NCBI GenBank assembly: GCA_001648575.1
Contig: LQXN01000004.1
Coordinates: 1-55,012 of the forward strand
Source of the DNA: Sutcliffiella horikoshii DSM 8719
GTDB lineage: Bacteria > Bacillota > Bacilli > Bacillales > Bacillaceae_I
DNA length: 55,012 nt
Direction: 5' to 3'
A program made the position numbers and the translations under genes. A model generated the notes under the pieces. It was not told the origin of the DNA. It saw nothing but the letters and a program-made list of their open reading frames with translations, and ran no database searches. Shown here piece by piece: positions 8,372 to 18,199 of the stretch (its first letter is position 1; each line of letters opens with the position of its first letter).

Positions 8372-9886
8372 ATGCAACAGTTTGCGGAATTTCTTCAAGC
8401 AAGCAAACAGTATAATACCATTCCCATTATTGAAAGTTTTTTCGAAGACACCTTAACGCCCGTTTCCATTTTTCAAGCATTAAGAAAAGAAGCGGTATAT
8501 CTTTTAGAAAGTAAAGAGCAAAATTCTGCATGGGCGAAATATTCCTTTATCGGATTGAATCCATTTTGGAAAATATCCGCAAAAGATACGACAATTTCCT
8601 TGCAGGAAGAAAAGACAAACAGGGTGATATTTCAATCAAAGCAATTAAAGCAGGTCATCCAGCATGCAAATGAAAAACTAAATGTAAAATTTCTTGATAG
8701 AAAGATCGGGTTTACTGGAGGGGCGGTCGGTTATTTAAGCTATGATTTCATACCGACTATAGAAAAAGTCCCTATGCACCCCTCTTACGCCGGAGAACAC
8801 ACGGCCAACCTTATGTACTGCGAGGATATTGTGGTATGTGACCATAAAGAGAATGAATTGCATTTTATTCATTATATCCGGCTGGATGGGACGGAGAGTA
8901 TGGATCAGCTGCGTGAAAAGTTTGAAGAAGCAAAAGAATCGATTGCGACAAAGCTGAACCACATCAAAAAAAGAACTGACATGGAAGCACTGATTGAAGT
9001 GAAAGGAAAGAAAGATCCATTGCCTGTCCATTCCAATTATACAAAAGAGCGATTTATCGAACATGTAGATAAAATCAAGAATTATATCCAGGCGGGAGAC
9101 ATTTTTCAGTGTGTCTTATCTCAACGTTTCGAGCTTGAAGCGGACCTCGAAGGGTTTGATGTTTACCGTGTATTAAGACGACAAAATCCTTCTCCATACT
9201 TGTTCTATCTGAAATATGACGAGATGGAACTGATAGGGAGCTCTCCTGAGAGGTTGATTCAGATACAGGATAACAAGCTTGAGATTCATCCCATTGCAGG
9301 AACAAGGAAAAGAGGCTTAACAGAACAGGAAGATAAAAACTTGGCAGCAGATTTGCTGCAGGATGAAAAAGAACAGGCGGAGCACTATATGTTGGTTGAC
9401 CTTGCTAGGAATGATTTAGGGAGGGTTGCATCGTACGGTTCCGTACACACTCCAGTAATGAAAGAGCTTGTCTATTTTTCTAGGGTCATGCATCTTATTT
9501 CTATTGTTAAAGGGGAGCTATCTTTGAATTACACCCCTGTTGATGCATTGCTTGCAGCATTTCCTGCAGGTACGGTGTCAGGTGCACCAAAGGTAAGGGC
9601 AATGCAGATCCTGCAGGATCTCGAGCCGACCGTACGTAATACGTATGCAGGAGCCATCTGTTATATAGGTTTTGACGGCAATATTGATTCTTGTATTACC
9701 ATTCGTACCATTCAAAAACGAGAGAACTCTTTTTATGTTCAGGCAGGAGCAGGAGTAGTCGCAGATTCAGTTCCAGAGCTGGAATGGAAAGAAACGATTA
9801 ATAAAGCGTCCGCCTTGATTGAAACCATCCAAATAGCCAATAATTATTTTGCTAAAAAGACGGGAGGGTCATGCAGCTATGTTTAA
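8372..9886 (+). CDS. trpE: Anthranilate synthase component I
   Basis: Converts chorismate and ammonia or glutamine-derived nitrogen to anthranilate. The 504-residue product has the tryptophan feedback site LLES near residue 44, and the chorismate-binding C-terminal blocks GDIFQCVLSQRFE, GSSPERLI, PIAGTRKRG, DLARNDLGRVA, AAFPAGTVSGAPKVRAM and AGAGVVADSVPE. The frame extends upstream to a TTG at 8348, but GGAGGAG before the ATG at 8372 sets the start. No trpG lies in this operon; as in Bacillus, the amidotransferase subunit is probably pabA elsewhere. The gene overlaps trpD by 8 nt. Confidence 0.97.
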   Translation: MQQFAEFLQASKQYNTIPIIESFFEDTLTPVSIFQALRKEAVYLLESKEQNSAWAKYSFIGLNPFWKISAKDTTISLQEEKTNRVIFQSKQLKQVIQHANEKLNVKFLDRKIGFTGGAVGYLSYDFIPTIEKVPMHPSYAGEHTANLMYCEDIVVCDHKENELHFIHYIRLDGTESMDQLREKFEEAKESIATKLNHIKKRTDMEALIEVKGKKDPLPVHSNYTKERFIEHVDKIKNYIQAGDIFQCVLSQRFELEADLEGFDVYRVLRRQNPSPYLFYLKYDEMELIGSSPERLIQIQDNKLEIHPIAGTRKRGLTEQEDKNLAADLLQDEKEQAEHYMLVDLARNDLGRVASYGSVHTPVMKELVYFSRVMHLISIVKGELSLNYTPVDALLAAFPAGTVSGAPKVRAMQILQDLEPTVRNTYAGAICYIGFDGNIDSCITIRTIQKRENSFYVQAGAGVVADSVPELEWKETINKASALIETIQIANNYFAKKTGGSCSYV

Positions 9887-10904
9887 AGCCTATTTGACCA
9901 AGCTGATTGATGGGGCCAACCTATCAGCATCCGAAGCCGAAAAAGCGATGGACCTAATGATGAAAGGAGAAGTGACCTCAAGTCAGATTGCAAGCTTTAT
10001 TTCCATACTAAGGTTCAGAGGAGAAACAGCAGAGGAGATGCTCGGATTCACCAAAGCCATGCGGGGGCATATGAAGCCGATTGCCTACGAGCACCCCCAT
10101 TTAATAGACACTTGTGGGACAGGTGGAGATGGAGCATCCACTTTTAATATTTCCACTGCGTCCGCATTACTTGCTGCATGTGGTGGGGCAAAAGTCGCCA
10201 AGCACGGGAATAGGGCTGTTTCTTCCTCGAGCGGAAGTGCTGATGTGTTGGAACAGCTGCAACTACCAGTTCAACAGACACTAGAGGAAGCAACAGTTAA
10301 CCTTAAGGAAAAAGGGATGAGCTTTTTGTTTGCCCCGATTTACCATGAGGCAATGAAGCATGCGGTGGCTCCAAGAAAGGAGATCGGATTTAGGACTATT
10401 TTTAACCTTCTGGGTCCGCTTGCCAATCCTGTGCGCTGTAAAAAGCAGGTGATTGGTGTTTTTTCCAGGGAGTATGCACATAAAATGGCGGAGGTACTAA
10501 AGGAACTTGGTTCTGAGCATGTACTGATTGTAGCAGGGCATGACGGGTTGGATGAGATAACCATTACATCTGAAACGCATGTTGTAGAAGTTAAAAATGG
10601 AATGATATCATCTTACACGATCGCACCGGAAGACTTTGGATTTCCAAGAGGAAACATTGAGGACATCCAAGTGGCAAACAGCATGCAAAGTGCGCATTTG
10701 ATCAAAGAGGTCTTTCAAAATAAATCAACAGGTAGCGCAAGGAATATTGTGTGTCTGAATGCAGGTGCAGCACTTTATGTGTCAGGAATCTCTAAGACGA
10801 TTTTTCAAGGGGCAGAACTTGCCTCTCAAATGATAGAAGCCAATAAACCATACGAATTACTACAACAATTAAAGAAAGTGGGGATGAGTGAGCATGTTAA
10901 CTAA
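9879..10904 (+). CDS. trpD: Anthranilate phosphoribosyltransferase
   Basis: Transfers phosphoribose from PRPP to anthranilate. The 341-residue protein carries the PRPP-binding DTCGTGGDGASTFNIST motif, the KHGNRAVSSSSGSAD block, and FLFAPIYHEAMKHA, all typical of the family. The frame is open from a TTG at 9849, but the ATG at 9879 matches the family N-terminus; GGGAGG lies 11 nt upstream, a slightly long spacing. It overlaps the end of trpE by 8 nt and trpC begins inside its end, so translation is coupled along the operon. Confidence 0.96.
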   Translation: MFKAYLTKLIDGANLSASEAEKAMDLMMKGEVTSSQIASFISILRFRGETAEEMLGFTKAMRGHMKPIAYEHPHLIDTCGTGGDGASTFNISTASALLAACGGAKVAKHGNRAVSSSSGSADVLEQLQLPVQQTLEEATVNLKEKGMSFLFAPIYHEAMKHAVAPRKEIGFRTIFNLLGPLANPVRCKKQVIGVFSREYAHKMAEVLKELGSEHVLIVAGHDGLDEITITSETHVVEVKNGMISSYTIAPEDFGFPRGNIEDIQVANSMQSAHLIKEVFQNKSTGSARNIVCLNAGAALYVSGISKTIFQGAELASQMIEANKPYELLQQLKKVGMSEHVN

Positions 10905-11658
10905 CATTGTTGAGACGAAGCAGAAGGAAGTCGCCAATCTGACCCTTCCTCCCAAAAAACAGGTGCAGCACTTTTCCTTTTATGATGCACTTGCCAAGCC
11001 GAAGCGCCATCTGGGGGTCATTGCTGAGATGAAAAAAGCTTCCCCTTCCAAAGGGATACTGAAAGAAAGCTTTGCCCCAATCGATATAGGAGCGGAATAT
11101 GAGGGGGCAGGGGTGGATGCGATATCTGTCCTGACTGATCAGACATACTTTAAAGGCTCAAAGCATGACCTGATGATGGTAAAGGAGACGACATGCCTGC
11201 CTGTGTTGAGAAAAGACTTTATCATTGATTCTCTCCAGGTGGAAGAAAGTGTGCGCATCGGGGCAGATGCAATATTATTGATAGCAGAGATCTTGAGCGA
11301 TAAGAAATTGGCAGATTTATATAAACAAGCGACAGATTCTGGTTTGGATGTATTGGTTGAGGTCCATAGCATAGAAAGGCTCTCTCAGCTCCTTCAAACC
11401 ATTACACCAAGCATCATCGGTGTCAACAATCGAAACCTGGCTACCTTTGAAACGGATATTCAGACCACAAGAGAGCTTGCAGGCCATGTTCCAAGTTCAT
11501 CCCTCTTGGTCAGTGAGAGTGGGATCCTTACTGTAGATGACCTTAACCATGTAAAAGGGTTTGGGGCAAATGCAGTGCTTGTCGGAGAAGCTTTCATGAA
11601 GGACATTTCACCCGGTACAGGAGTGAGAAGGCTATTCGGAGAACATGAGCATGCCTAG
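10894..11658 (+). CDS. trpC: Indole-3-glycerol phosphate synthase
   Basis: A (beta/alpha)8 barrel enzyme that closes the indole ring. The 254-residue chain contains the catalytic lysine in EMKKASPSKG, VLTDQTYFKGS, LRKDFIID, DAILLIAEI, IGVNNRNL and SESGI, which are the standard substrate-binding loops. Both a GTG at 10888 and the ATG at 10894 are in frame. The ATG gives MLTNIVETKQ, like the B. subtilis start, with GGGGAT at suitable spacing. It starts inside trpD and ends inside trpF. Confidence 0.96.
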   Translation: MLTNIVETKQKEVANLTLPPKKQVQHFSFYDALAKPKRHLGVIAEMKKASPSKGILKESFAPIDIGAEYEGAGVDAISVLTDQTYFKGSKHDLMMVKETTCLPVLRKDFIIDSLQVEESVRIGADAILLIAEILSDKKLADLYKQATDSGLDVLVEVHSIERLSQLLQTITPSIIGVNNRNLATFETDIQTTRELAGHVPSSSLLVSESGILTVDDLNHVKGFGANAVLVGEAFMKDISPGTGVRRLFGEHEHA

Positions 11659-12316
11659 AACGAAAATAAAGTTTTGTGGGAATAAAAGTTTGCAAGATTA
11701 TTCCACGGCAAATGAAACTAATGCAGATTATCTAGGTTTCATTTTTGCCAAGAGCAAACGCCAGGTGCTGCCGGAGCAGGTGGCAGAATGGGTCAGACAG
11801 GTTTCACCAGGAAAAAAGCTTCTGGTGGGTATCTTCGTCAATCAAACCAAAGAGGAAATTATTCATACTGTTCAAACTGTGCCGCTTGATGTCGTTCAAT
11901 GTCATGGTGACGAGTCACCAGAATATATTGAGAGTTTAAAGGCGGAATGTGGTGTGGAAATATGGAAAGTGATTCATCATGAAAATAATAGAAGCATAGA
12001 TAAATTGGAAGCTTATATGGGCATGATAGATGGCTTTGTGGTGGATAAAAAGAGCGGTGATCAATATGGAGGAACAGGAACCAGCTTCAACTGGCAACAT
12101 ATTCCGCTTTACTCCAAGTTATCGGAGCGGTATGGCATTCCATTTTTCATTGCAGGCGGTATAAATGAGGACACGGTAGAAAGTCTATTAGCCTATGCAC
12201 CCACTGGCATTGATATCTCCAGCGGGATTGAAGAGGATTTTAACAAAAGCCCCAAAATAATGAATCTGATAGAAAGTATGGTGATGAAACATGACAAACG
12301 TGCAAACACCAGATAG
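11651..12316 (+). CDS. trpF: Phosphoribosylanthranilate isomerase
   Basis: Amadori rearrangement enzyme of tryptophan synthesis, a (beta/alpha)8 barrel of about 221 residues. IKFCGNKS carries the catalytic cysteine; the acid aspartate lies near [42 protein letters not shown] and GIDISSGIE are family blocks. The usual CGI after the first strand is CGN here, a minor change. ATGs at 11645 and 11651 are both in frame; GGAG at 11638 is better spaced for 11651. It overlaps trpC by 8 nt and trpB by 26 nt. Confidence 0.95.
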   Translation: MPRTKIKFCGNKSLQDYSTANETNADYLGFIFAKSKRQVLPEQVAEWVRQVSPGKKLLVGIFVNQTKEEIIHTVQTVPLDVVQCHGDESPEYIESLKAECGVEIWKVIHHENNRSIDKLEAYMGMIDGFVVDKKSGDQYGGTGTSFNWQHIPLYSKLSERYGIPFFIAGGINEDTVESLLAYAPTGIDISSGIEEDFNKSPKIMNLIESMVMKHDKRANTR

Positions 12317-13490
12317 TTTTGGAAGATATGGTGAGTTCGGGGGGAAATATGTTCCTGAGACGCTAATGTTACCTTTGGAAGAATTGGAACAAGGCTTACG
12401 GGAAGCCATGAAGGACCCTGGCTTTTTAGAAGATTATCATTATTATTTGAAAGAGTATTCCGGCAGACCAACTGCATTGACGTATGCGGAAAAGCTTACA
12501 GAACGTATAGGCGGTGCAAAGATATACTTGAAAAGAGAAGATTTGAACCACACAGGTGCCCATAAAATAAATAATGCCATCGGCCAGGCGTTGCTTGCAA
12601 AACGATTGGGAAAAAAGAAAATCATAGCAGAAACTGGTGCTGGCCAGCATGGTGTTGCAGCCGCAACGGTAGCGGCAAAATTCGGACTTGAATGCAAGGT
12701 CTTCATGGGTGAAGAGGACATAGAGCGGCAATCGCTTAATGTATTTCGGATGAAGCTTCTTGGAGCGGAGGTCGTTCCTGCCACAAGCGGCAATAAAACC
12801 TTGAAGGACGCTACAAATGAGGCGATCCGTTATTGGGTTCAGCATTGCGAGGACCACTTCTATATGATTGGATCTGTTGTAGGGCCGCACCCATACCCTT
12901 TTATGGTTCGTGAATTTCAACGGGTGATAGGAGAAGAATCCAAGAAGCAGTTCCAAGAAAAAGAGGGTGGTTTGCCAGATAAGGTTATTGCCTGTGTCGG
13001 AGGCGGCTCGAATGCGATTGGGATGTTTGCTCCATTTGTAGAGGATGCAGTGAATCTGATTGGGGTTGAGGCTGCCGGCAAAGGCATTGATACCCCTCTT
13101 CATGCTGCAACGCTTACGAAGGGCACAAAAGGTGTCATTCACGGCTCGCTTACTTATTTGATTCAAGATGAGCATGGCCAAATTGTCGAGCCTTACTCCA
13201 TCTCAGCAGGATTGGATTATCCAGGAATCGGACCGGAGCATGCCTACTTAAAAGACAGCAAAAGGGTCGAATACCAAAGTGTGACAGATGATGAAGCACT
13301 GGAAGCGCTTGATATTCTAGCAAAAGAAGAAGGAATCATCCCAGCTATAGAATCAGCACATGCGTTGGCAGCCGCCTATAAGGAAGCTGAGACTATGCAG
13401 AAGACGGAGACGATCCTTATTTGCCTATCGGGTCGAGGTGACAAAGACGTGCATACATTAATGAAGCGACTGGAGGGGACAGTGGAATGA
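12291..13490 (+). CDS. trpB: Tryptophan synthase beta chain
   Basis: PLP enzyme that joins indole and serine to form tryptophan. It is 399 residues. The PLP lysine lies in the motif [34 protein letters not shown] (phosphate loop) and GRGDKDV complete the active site. The N-terminus [15 protein letters not shown] is the family signature of the alpha-associated TrpB1 type. The start lies inside trpF; the stop overlaps the trpA start as ATGA. Confidence 0.98.
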   Translation: MTNVQTPDSFGRYGEFGGKYVPETLMLPLEELEQGLREAMKDPGFLEDYHYYLKEYSGRPTALTYAEKLTERIGGAKIYLKREDLNHTGAHKINNAIGQALLAKRLGKKKIIAETGAGQHGVAAATVAAKFGLECKVFMGEEDIERQSLNVFRMKLLGAEVVPATSGNKTLKDATNEAIRYWVQHCEDHFYMIGSVVGPHPYPFMVREFQRVIGEESKKQFQEKEGGLPDKVIACVGGGSNAIGMFAPFVEDAVNLIGVEAAGKGIDTPLHAATLTKGTKGVIHGSLTYLIQDEHGQIVEPYSISAGLDYPGIGPEHAYLKDSKRVEYQSVTDDEALEALDILAKEEGIIPAIESAHALAAAYKEAETMQKTETILICLSGRGDKDVHTLMKRLEGTVE

Positions 13491-14293
13491 CATCATATCT
13501 TGAAAGGCTACCAAAACATGATAAATTGTTTATACCGTTCATCATGTCCGGAGACCCGACCCCTGAACTGACAATCAAACTTGCTCTTCTCCTTGAGGAA
13601 GCAGGTGCATCTGTCCTGGAGCTTGGTGTCCCTTATTCCGATCCCCTCGCAGATGGTCCGGTCATCCAGCGTGCTTCCAAAAGAGCATTGGCACATAATA
13701 CGACCATTTCGGATACCATGAAATTGGCAGGGGAAATGAGAAGGAGAGGTCTGAAAATTCCGATCATCCTCTTTACGTACTACAATCCTGTGTTACAATT
13801 AGGGGAAGAATCCTTTTTCGCTTTAGCGCAAGAAAACGAAGTGGATGGTCTTCTTATTCCAGATCTCCCTTTTGAGGAAAGCGGACGAATACGGGAGAAA
13901 TGTAGCGAACATGCTATAACATATATATCACTTGTTGCCCCGACATCTAAAGAGCGGATGGACAGAATTACCGAGCATGCACAAGGGTTTCTATACTGCA
14001 TATCATCACTTGGCGTAACTGGGGTTCGCAAGGAGTTTTCCGATGAACTGTTCACTTTTCTCGAAGAAGTCAAGCGAAAAAGCAAGGTTCCCACTGCTGT
14101 AGGATTTGGAATTTCCGAGAGTGAACACATAGAAACGCTGAAGCCATATTGTGATGGCTTTGTGGTAGGAAGTGCACTCATTAAAATGATAGAACAAAGA
14201 GAAAAACTATTTAAAGTTGATGAAAAAAATACTTTGCAGGATTTAAAACAAGAAATTGAGGAGCTTATCTCTCCACTTTTAGCAGAAAGGTGA
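13487..14293 (+). CDS. trpA: Tryptophan synthase alpha chain
   Basis: Cleaves indole-3-glycerol phosphate to indole, which is channelled to TrpB. The 268-residue barrel has the catalytic glutamate in [21 protein letters not shown] and the catalytic aspartate in [12 protein letters not shown]. The phosphate-binding end includes [18 protein letters not shown] and VVGSAL. The ATG overlaps the trpB stop by 4 nt, and AGGGGAC lies just upstream, so the two subunits are co-translated. Confidence 0.97.
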   Translation: MTSYLERLPKHDKLFIPFIMSGDPTPELTIKLALLLEEAGASVLELGVPYSDPLADGPVIQRASKRALAHNTTISDTMKLAGEMRRRGLKIPIILFTYYNPVLQLGEESFFALAQENEVDGLLIPDLPFEESGRIREKCSEHAITYISLVAPTSKERMDRITEHAQGFLYCISSLGVTGVRKEFSDELFTFLEEVKRKSKVPTAVGFGISESEHIETLKPYCDGFVVGSALIKMIEQREKLFKVDEKNTLQDLKQEIEELISPLLAER

Positions 14294-14302
14294 TTGTCGA
14301 TC

Positions 14303-15397
14303 ATGGATGTTAAAAAACAACTACTTAACCTGACGCCATATCAGCCAGGTAAAACAATGGATGAAGTGAAAAGGGAGTTAGGTTTAGAAAAAATAGTCAA
14401 ACTTGCCTCCAACGAAAACCCTTATGGGTGCTCACCCACTGTAAAACAGGAGCTTATACAACACCTGGGTAAAGCTGCGACTTATCCTGATGGATACGCG
14501 AGAGAACTTAGGGAGACGCTTGCTATACATGCTGGAGTGAGTGAAAGTGAGCTTATTTTTGGGAATGGTTCCGATGAAGTCATCCAGATTTTATGCCGTG
14601 CCATGTTGGAGCCGGGGAAAAATACAGTGATGCCTACCCCTTCTTTTCCACAATATAAGCACAATGCCGTCATTGAAGGTGCAGAAATAAGAGAAATTCT
14701 TTTGAAAGACGGATATCACCAGCTTGATGAAATGCTTAAATCAATCGATGAGAATACGGCTATTGTGTGGTTGTGCAGCCCTAATAATCCGACTGGAACT
14801 TATATCAATGAAGAGTTGTTGGTTTCATTCCTGGAGGAAGTACCGAGGAATACACTGGTTGTAGTGGATGAAGCGTATAAGGAATACGTTACGGCTAAAG
14901 ATTATCCTGAAACTGTAGACTTGTTGAAGAGATTTCCCAATCTCTTAATTACGCGTACTTTTTCAAAAGCATACGGTCTTGCAAGCTTCCGTATCGGGTA
15001 CGGGATCGCTAATGAAAAACTTATCAGGATAATTGAACCTGCCAGAGAGCCCTTTAATACAAGTACAATGGCTCAAGCTGCTGCAAAAGCTGCGGTAGGG
15101 GATCAATCATTTATTGAAAAATGCGTAACCCAGAATAAAGAAGGCCTTGAACAATATTATTCATTTTGCCTGGAGATGAAATTAGCCTATTATCCATCAG
15201 AGGGGAATTTCATATTGATTGACTTCCAGACGGATGCAGATCTATTGTTTCAATATCTCATGAAAAAGGGATACATCGTCAGATCAGGAAAGGCCTTGGG
15301 CTATCCGACATGTCTGCGTATCACTGTTGGGACACAAGAACAGAATGCAGAAATCATTTCCTACTTAAAGGAATATAAAATGAAGCAAGCCATCTAA
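14303..15397 (+). CDS. hisC: Histidinol-phosphate / aromatic aminotransferase
   Basis: Class II PLP aminotransferase. In Bacillus the enzyme serves both histidine synthesis and the final transamination to phenylalanine and tyrosine, which explains its place inside the aromatic operon. The 364-residue protein shows [32 protein letters not shown] and the PLP lysine in [22 protein letters not shown] at 14294 is in frame but lies on the Shine-Dalgarno AAAGGTG; the ATG at 14303 is the better start. It begins 9 nt after trpA. Confidence 0.96.
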   Translation: MDVKKQLLNLTPYQPGKTMDEVKRELGLEKIVKLASNENPYGCSPTVKQELIQHLGKAATYPDGYARELRETLAIHAGVSESELIFGNGSDEVIQILCRAMLEPGKNTVMPTPSFPQYKHNAVIEGAEIREILLKDGYHQLDEMLKSIDENTAIVWLCSPNNPTGTYINEELLVSFLEEVPRNTLVVVDEAYKEYVTAKDYPETVDLLKRFPNLLITRTFSKAYGLASFRIGYGIANEKLIRIIEPAREPFNTSTMAQAAAKAAVGDQSFIEKCVTQNKEGLEQYYSFCLEMKLAYYPSEGNFILIDFQTDADLLFQYLMKKGYIVRSGKALGYPTCLRITVGTQEQNAEIISYLKEYKMKQAI

Positions 15398-15420
15398 TAG
15401 AGAGGAGATATCCTCTCTAT
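15397..15420 (+). terminator. Hairpin after hisC
   Basis: ATAGAGAGGA, loop GATA, TCCTCTCTAT is a perfect 10-bp stem that begins at the last base of the hisC stop. Only TTTA follows, so it may be a weak terminator or an mRNA 3' stabiliser. Confidence 0.45.
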
Positions 15421-15451
15421 TTACATTGCTCATTGCACAAGGCTCTTTCTC

Positions 15452-15604
15452 AAAGATTGTTGCTATTTACTTGTAAAAAGTCGGCAGGACTTTTTACTGC
15501 TTTCATACTCTAAATGGTCAAAGAGTTTTTTAAGTACTGCAGAGAGAGCACGACAGTAAGGAAAATAATTGTAGATTTATACATTCGAAACAGCAACAAA
15601 GTTT
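15452..15604. repeat. MITE-like imperfect palindrome between hisC and tyrA (~153 bp)
   Basis: The ends are inverted repeats: AAAGATTGTTGCTATTT at 15452-15468 and AAACAGCAACAAAGTTT at 15588-15604 (about 3 mismatches in 17). Inside lies a smaller hairpin AAAAAGTC-GGCAG-GACTTTTT at 15475-15495 that could terminate transcription. Only one copy is in the window. It splits the otherwise tight operon between hisC and tyrA. Confidence 0.45.
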
Positions 15605-15647
15605 ACATAAACAACTAATTTCACATAGACATCAGGCGGTGAAGCGA

Positions 15648-16760
15648 ATGAAGGGGAAAGTGATGGTAATAGGACTAGGGCTGATCGGAGGTTCCATAGC
15701 CCTTGCTATTAAAAAAGAACACCCACATGCAGAAATAATCGGATTCGACATTAATGGGCAACAGGCTAAGCTTGCTAAGTCATTGAAGGTCATAGATGAT
15801 TATTGTGCGTCCTATGAAGAAGAAGTGGCTGATGCTGACTTTGTTGTCATTTCCGTACCAGTTATCCAGGCGAATGAAGTGTTAAAACAATTAAGCAGTA
15901 TTGATTTTATAAAACCACAGGTGGTGATAACGGACGTAGGAAGTACAAAAGGGAGTATCACCGCCCTAGCTGCTACTCTTTTTCCTCAGAAAAATGTTAC
16001 TTTTATTGGAGGGCATCCGATGGCTGGTTCACATAAAAGTGGAGTGATAGCCGCAAAGAGCCATCTCTTTGAAAATGCCTTCTATGTCCTGACTCCCTTT
16101 CAGGAGGAAGCAAACCCTAAGGAGATCGCCCTGACAAAAATGTGGCTGGCAGGAACCAAAGCAAACTTCATTACGATGTCTGCTACAGACCACGACCTGG
16201 TGGCAGGCGTGATCAGTCATTTCCCGCACGTAATAGCTGCAGGACTCGTTCATCAAGCTGAAGACATGCAAACGGGCAACGCGTATGTGACAAGACTTGC
16301 TGCCGGGGGATTCAGGGATATTACGAGGATCGCCTCCAGTAATCCCACAATGTGGAAGGACATCCTCATACATAACAAGGAGACCATTCTGAAGCTCTTG
16401 GATCAATGGATGAAGCAGATGTCGGAAATAAAAGAAAACTTGACCCAAAACAACGAGGCCTTTTTGCTCGATTATTTCAGCAAAGCAAAGGAGTTTCGGG
16501 ACGGACTGCCTGTAAAGGCAAAGGGCGCGATTCCTTCTTTTTACGATTTATATGTGGATGTACCGGATTATCCTGGTATCATATCAGAAATCACAGGTAT
16601 TCTTGCAAAAGAAAAAATCAGCATAACCAATATACGCATCATGGAAACAAGAGAAGAGATATATGGGGTGCTGAGATTAAGCTTCCAATCGGATGATGAC
16701 CGACAATCAGCAGAGGAATGCTTACGCAAATATACGATGTATGAAACATATATTGTCTAG
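15648..16760 (+). CDS. tyrA: Prephenate dehydrogenase with ACT domain
   Basis: Oxidative decarboxylation of prephenate to 4-hydroxyphenylpyruvate for tyrosine. The 370-residue protein starts with an NAD-binding Rossmann motif GLGLIGGSIALA. The catalytic blocks TDVGSTKG, FIGGHPMAGSHKSG and ISHFPH follow. A C-terminal ACT domain (VDVPDYPGIISEITGILA, residues about 300-370) probably senses an amino acid. A GTG at 15639 is in frame, but AGGCGGTG before the ATG at 15648 sets the start. The 250-bp gap before it contains a palindromic element, unusual for this operon. Confidence 0.95.
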   Translation: MKGKVMVIGLGLIGGSIALAIKKEHPHAEIIGFDINGQQAKLAKSLKVIDDYCASYEEEVADADFVVISVPVIQANEVLKQLSSIDFIKPQVVITDVGSTKGSITALAATLFPQKNVTFIGGHPMAGSHKSGVIAAKSHLFENAFYVLTPFQEEANPKEIALTKMWLAGTKANFITMSATDHDLVAGVISHFPHVIAAGLVHQAEDMQTGNAYVTRLAAGGFRDITRIASSNPTMWKDILIHNKETILKLLDQWMKQMSEIKENLTQNNEAFLLDYFSKAKEFRDGLPVKAKGAIPSFYDLYVDVPDYPGIISEITGILAKEKISITNIRIMETREEIYGVLRLSFQSDDDRQSAEECLRKYTMYETYIV

Positions 16761-16775
16761 ATAGGAGAGAAATTG

Positions 16776-18068
16776 ATGAAGAAGCTAACTAGCACAGCAA
16801 GCGGGTTGAACGGGATCATCAAGATACCCGGCGACAAATCTATATCCCACCGATCCGTCATGTTCGGGTCTATGGCAAAGGGGAAAACAACAGTGGAGAA
16901 TTTCCTTCCCGGGGAAGACTGCCTAAGCACGATCAACTGTTTCACAAAACTTGGGGTCAAAATCGAACAGGAGAACTCCAATGTAACGGTGTATGGAAAA
17001 GGATTGGAGGGGTTAAGTGAGTCATCAGAAGTACTTGATGTAGGAAACTCAGGCACAACGGCAAGATTGATGATGGGGATCTTGTCCGGTTTGCCTTTTC
17101 ACTCTGTGTTGATAGGGGACGAGTCCATTGCAAAACGACCTATGAAAAGAGTTACGGGCCCTTTGCGGGATATGGGTGCCAGAATTCAAGGTAACCAAGA
17201 TGGAAACTTCACTCCAATCTCCATTCAAGGAGGGGGATTAAGAGGTCTTGATTACGTATCACCAGTAGCAAGCGCACAAGTGAAATCTGCCATCTTGTTG
17301 GCCGGATTGCAGGGTGAAGGTGTTACAAGCGTAAAAGAGCCTTATAAATCACGTGACCATACGGAAAGAATGCTCCAAGCATTTGGTGTGGAAGTCAAGG
17401 AAGAGGAAAATGGCACAGTGAGTGTTGCAGGAGGTCAAGAGCTGGTTTCCGACCTGCATATCGTCGTACCAGGAGACATCTCTTCTGCAGCATTTTTCCT
17501 TGTAGCAGCTGCCATAGTTCCTAATAGCAGGGTAACGTTGCAAAGAGTTGGTCTCAACCCTACCCGAACGGGCATACTCGAAGTATTGAAGCAGATGGGA
17601 GCAGAACTTTCCTATTCAACTATTATAGAAGATGGTCCAGAACCTTATGCTGACATTACAGTGACAACCTCAAACCTAAAAGGTGTGGAAATTGGCGGTG
17701 AGATCATCCCTCGTCTGATTGATGAAGTCCCGATCATCGCATTGATGGCGACTCAAGCAGAGGGGACAACGATCATCAAAGATGCCGAAGAACTAAAGGT
17801 GAAAGAAACAAACCGTATTGATACAGTTGTGAACGAGCTGAAGAAAGTTGGAGCCGATATTGAGGCAACAGAGGATGGCATGATCATTAAGGGAAAAACA
17901 AAGTTGCATGGCGGAGCCCTTGATAGCTATGGTGATCATAGGATAGGCATGATGGGGGCCGTTGCAAGCTTGATTGCTGTAGGAGAAACAGTTCTCCATA
18001 ATGATAAAGCCATCAACGTATCCTACCCAAGCTTCTTTGAGCATATGGAAAGTCTGAGAAGAGGGTAA
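16776..18068 (+). CDS. aroA: 5-Enolpyruvylshikimate-3-phosphate synthase
   Basis: Joins phosphoenolpyruvate and shikimate-3-phosphate in the sixth shikimate step. The 430-residue protein has the signature [15 protein letters not shown] with the active-site lysine, [43 protein letters not shown], and DEVPIIA. The ATG at 16776 follows ATAGGAGAG; a TTG at 16773 is too close to be preferred. It lies 15 nt after tyrA and closes the supraoperon. The B. subtilis gene is called aroE. Confidence 0.96.
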   Translation: MKKLTSTASGLNGIIKIPGDKSISHRSVMFGSMAKGKTTVENFLPGEDCLSTINCFTKLGVKIEQENSNVTVYGKGLEGLSESSEVLDVGNSGTTARLMMGILSGLPFHSVLIGDESIAKRPMKRVTGPLRDMGARIQGNQDGNFTPISIQGGGLRGLDYVSPVASAQVKSAILLAGLQGEGVTSVKEPYKSRDHTERMLQAFGVEVKEEENGTVSVAGGQELVSDLHIVVPGDISSAAFFLVAAAIVPNSRVTLQRVGLNPTRTGILEVLKQMGAELSYSTIIEDGPEPYADITVTTSNLKGVEIGGEIIPRLIDEVPIIALMATQAEGTTIIKDAEELKVKETNRIDTVVNELKKVGADIEATEDGMIIKGKTKLHGGALDSYGDHRIGMMGAVASLIAVGETVLHNDKAINVSYPSFFEHMESLRRG

Positions 18069-18199
18069 GGTAGAGTTAGTGCTCTTCCAATTTATTGAAA
18101 AGTATTTTATATGCCTCCCAGTTCTTTTTTAATGTAAAAAGAATATATCTCCCCCCTTTTGCATAGCTTGTCTTAAGACGAATGTAAGAGGGGGATGCT

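Noticed and set aside
5421-18068. trpG within the trp operon
   Set aside because: No glutamine amidotransferase gene or domain is present; this is normal for Bacillus, where the subunit is shared with folate synthesis.
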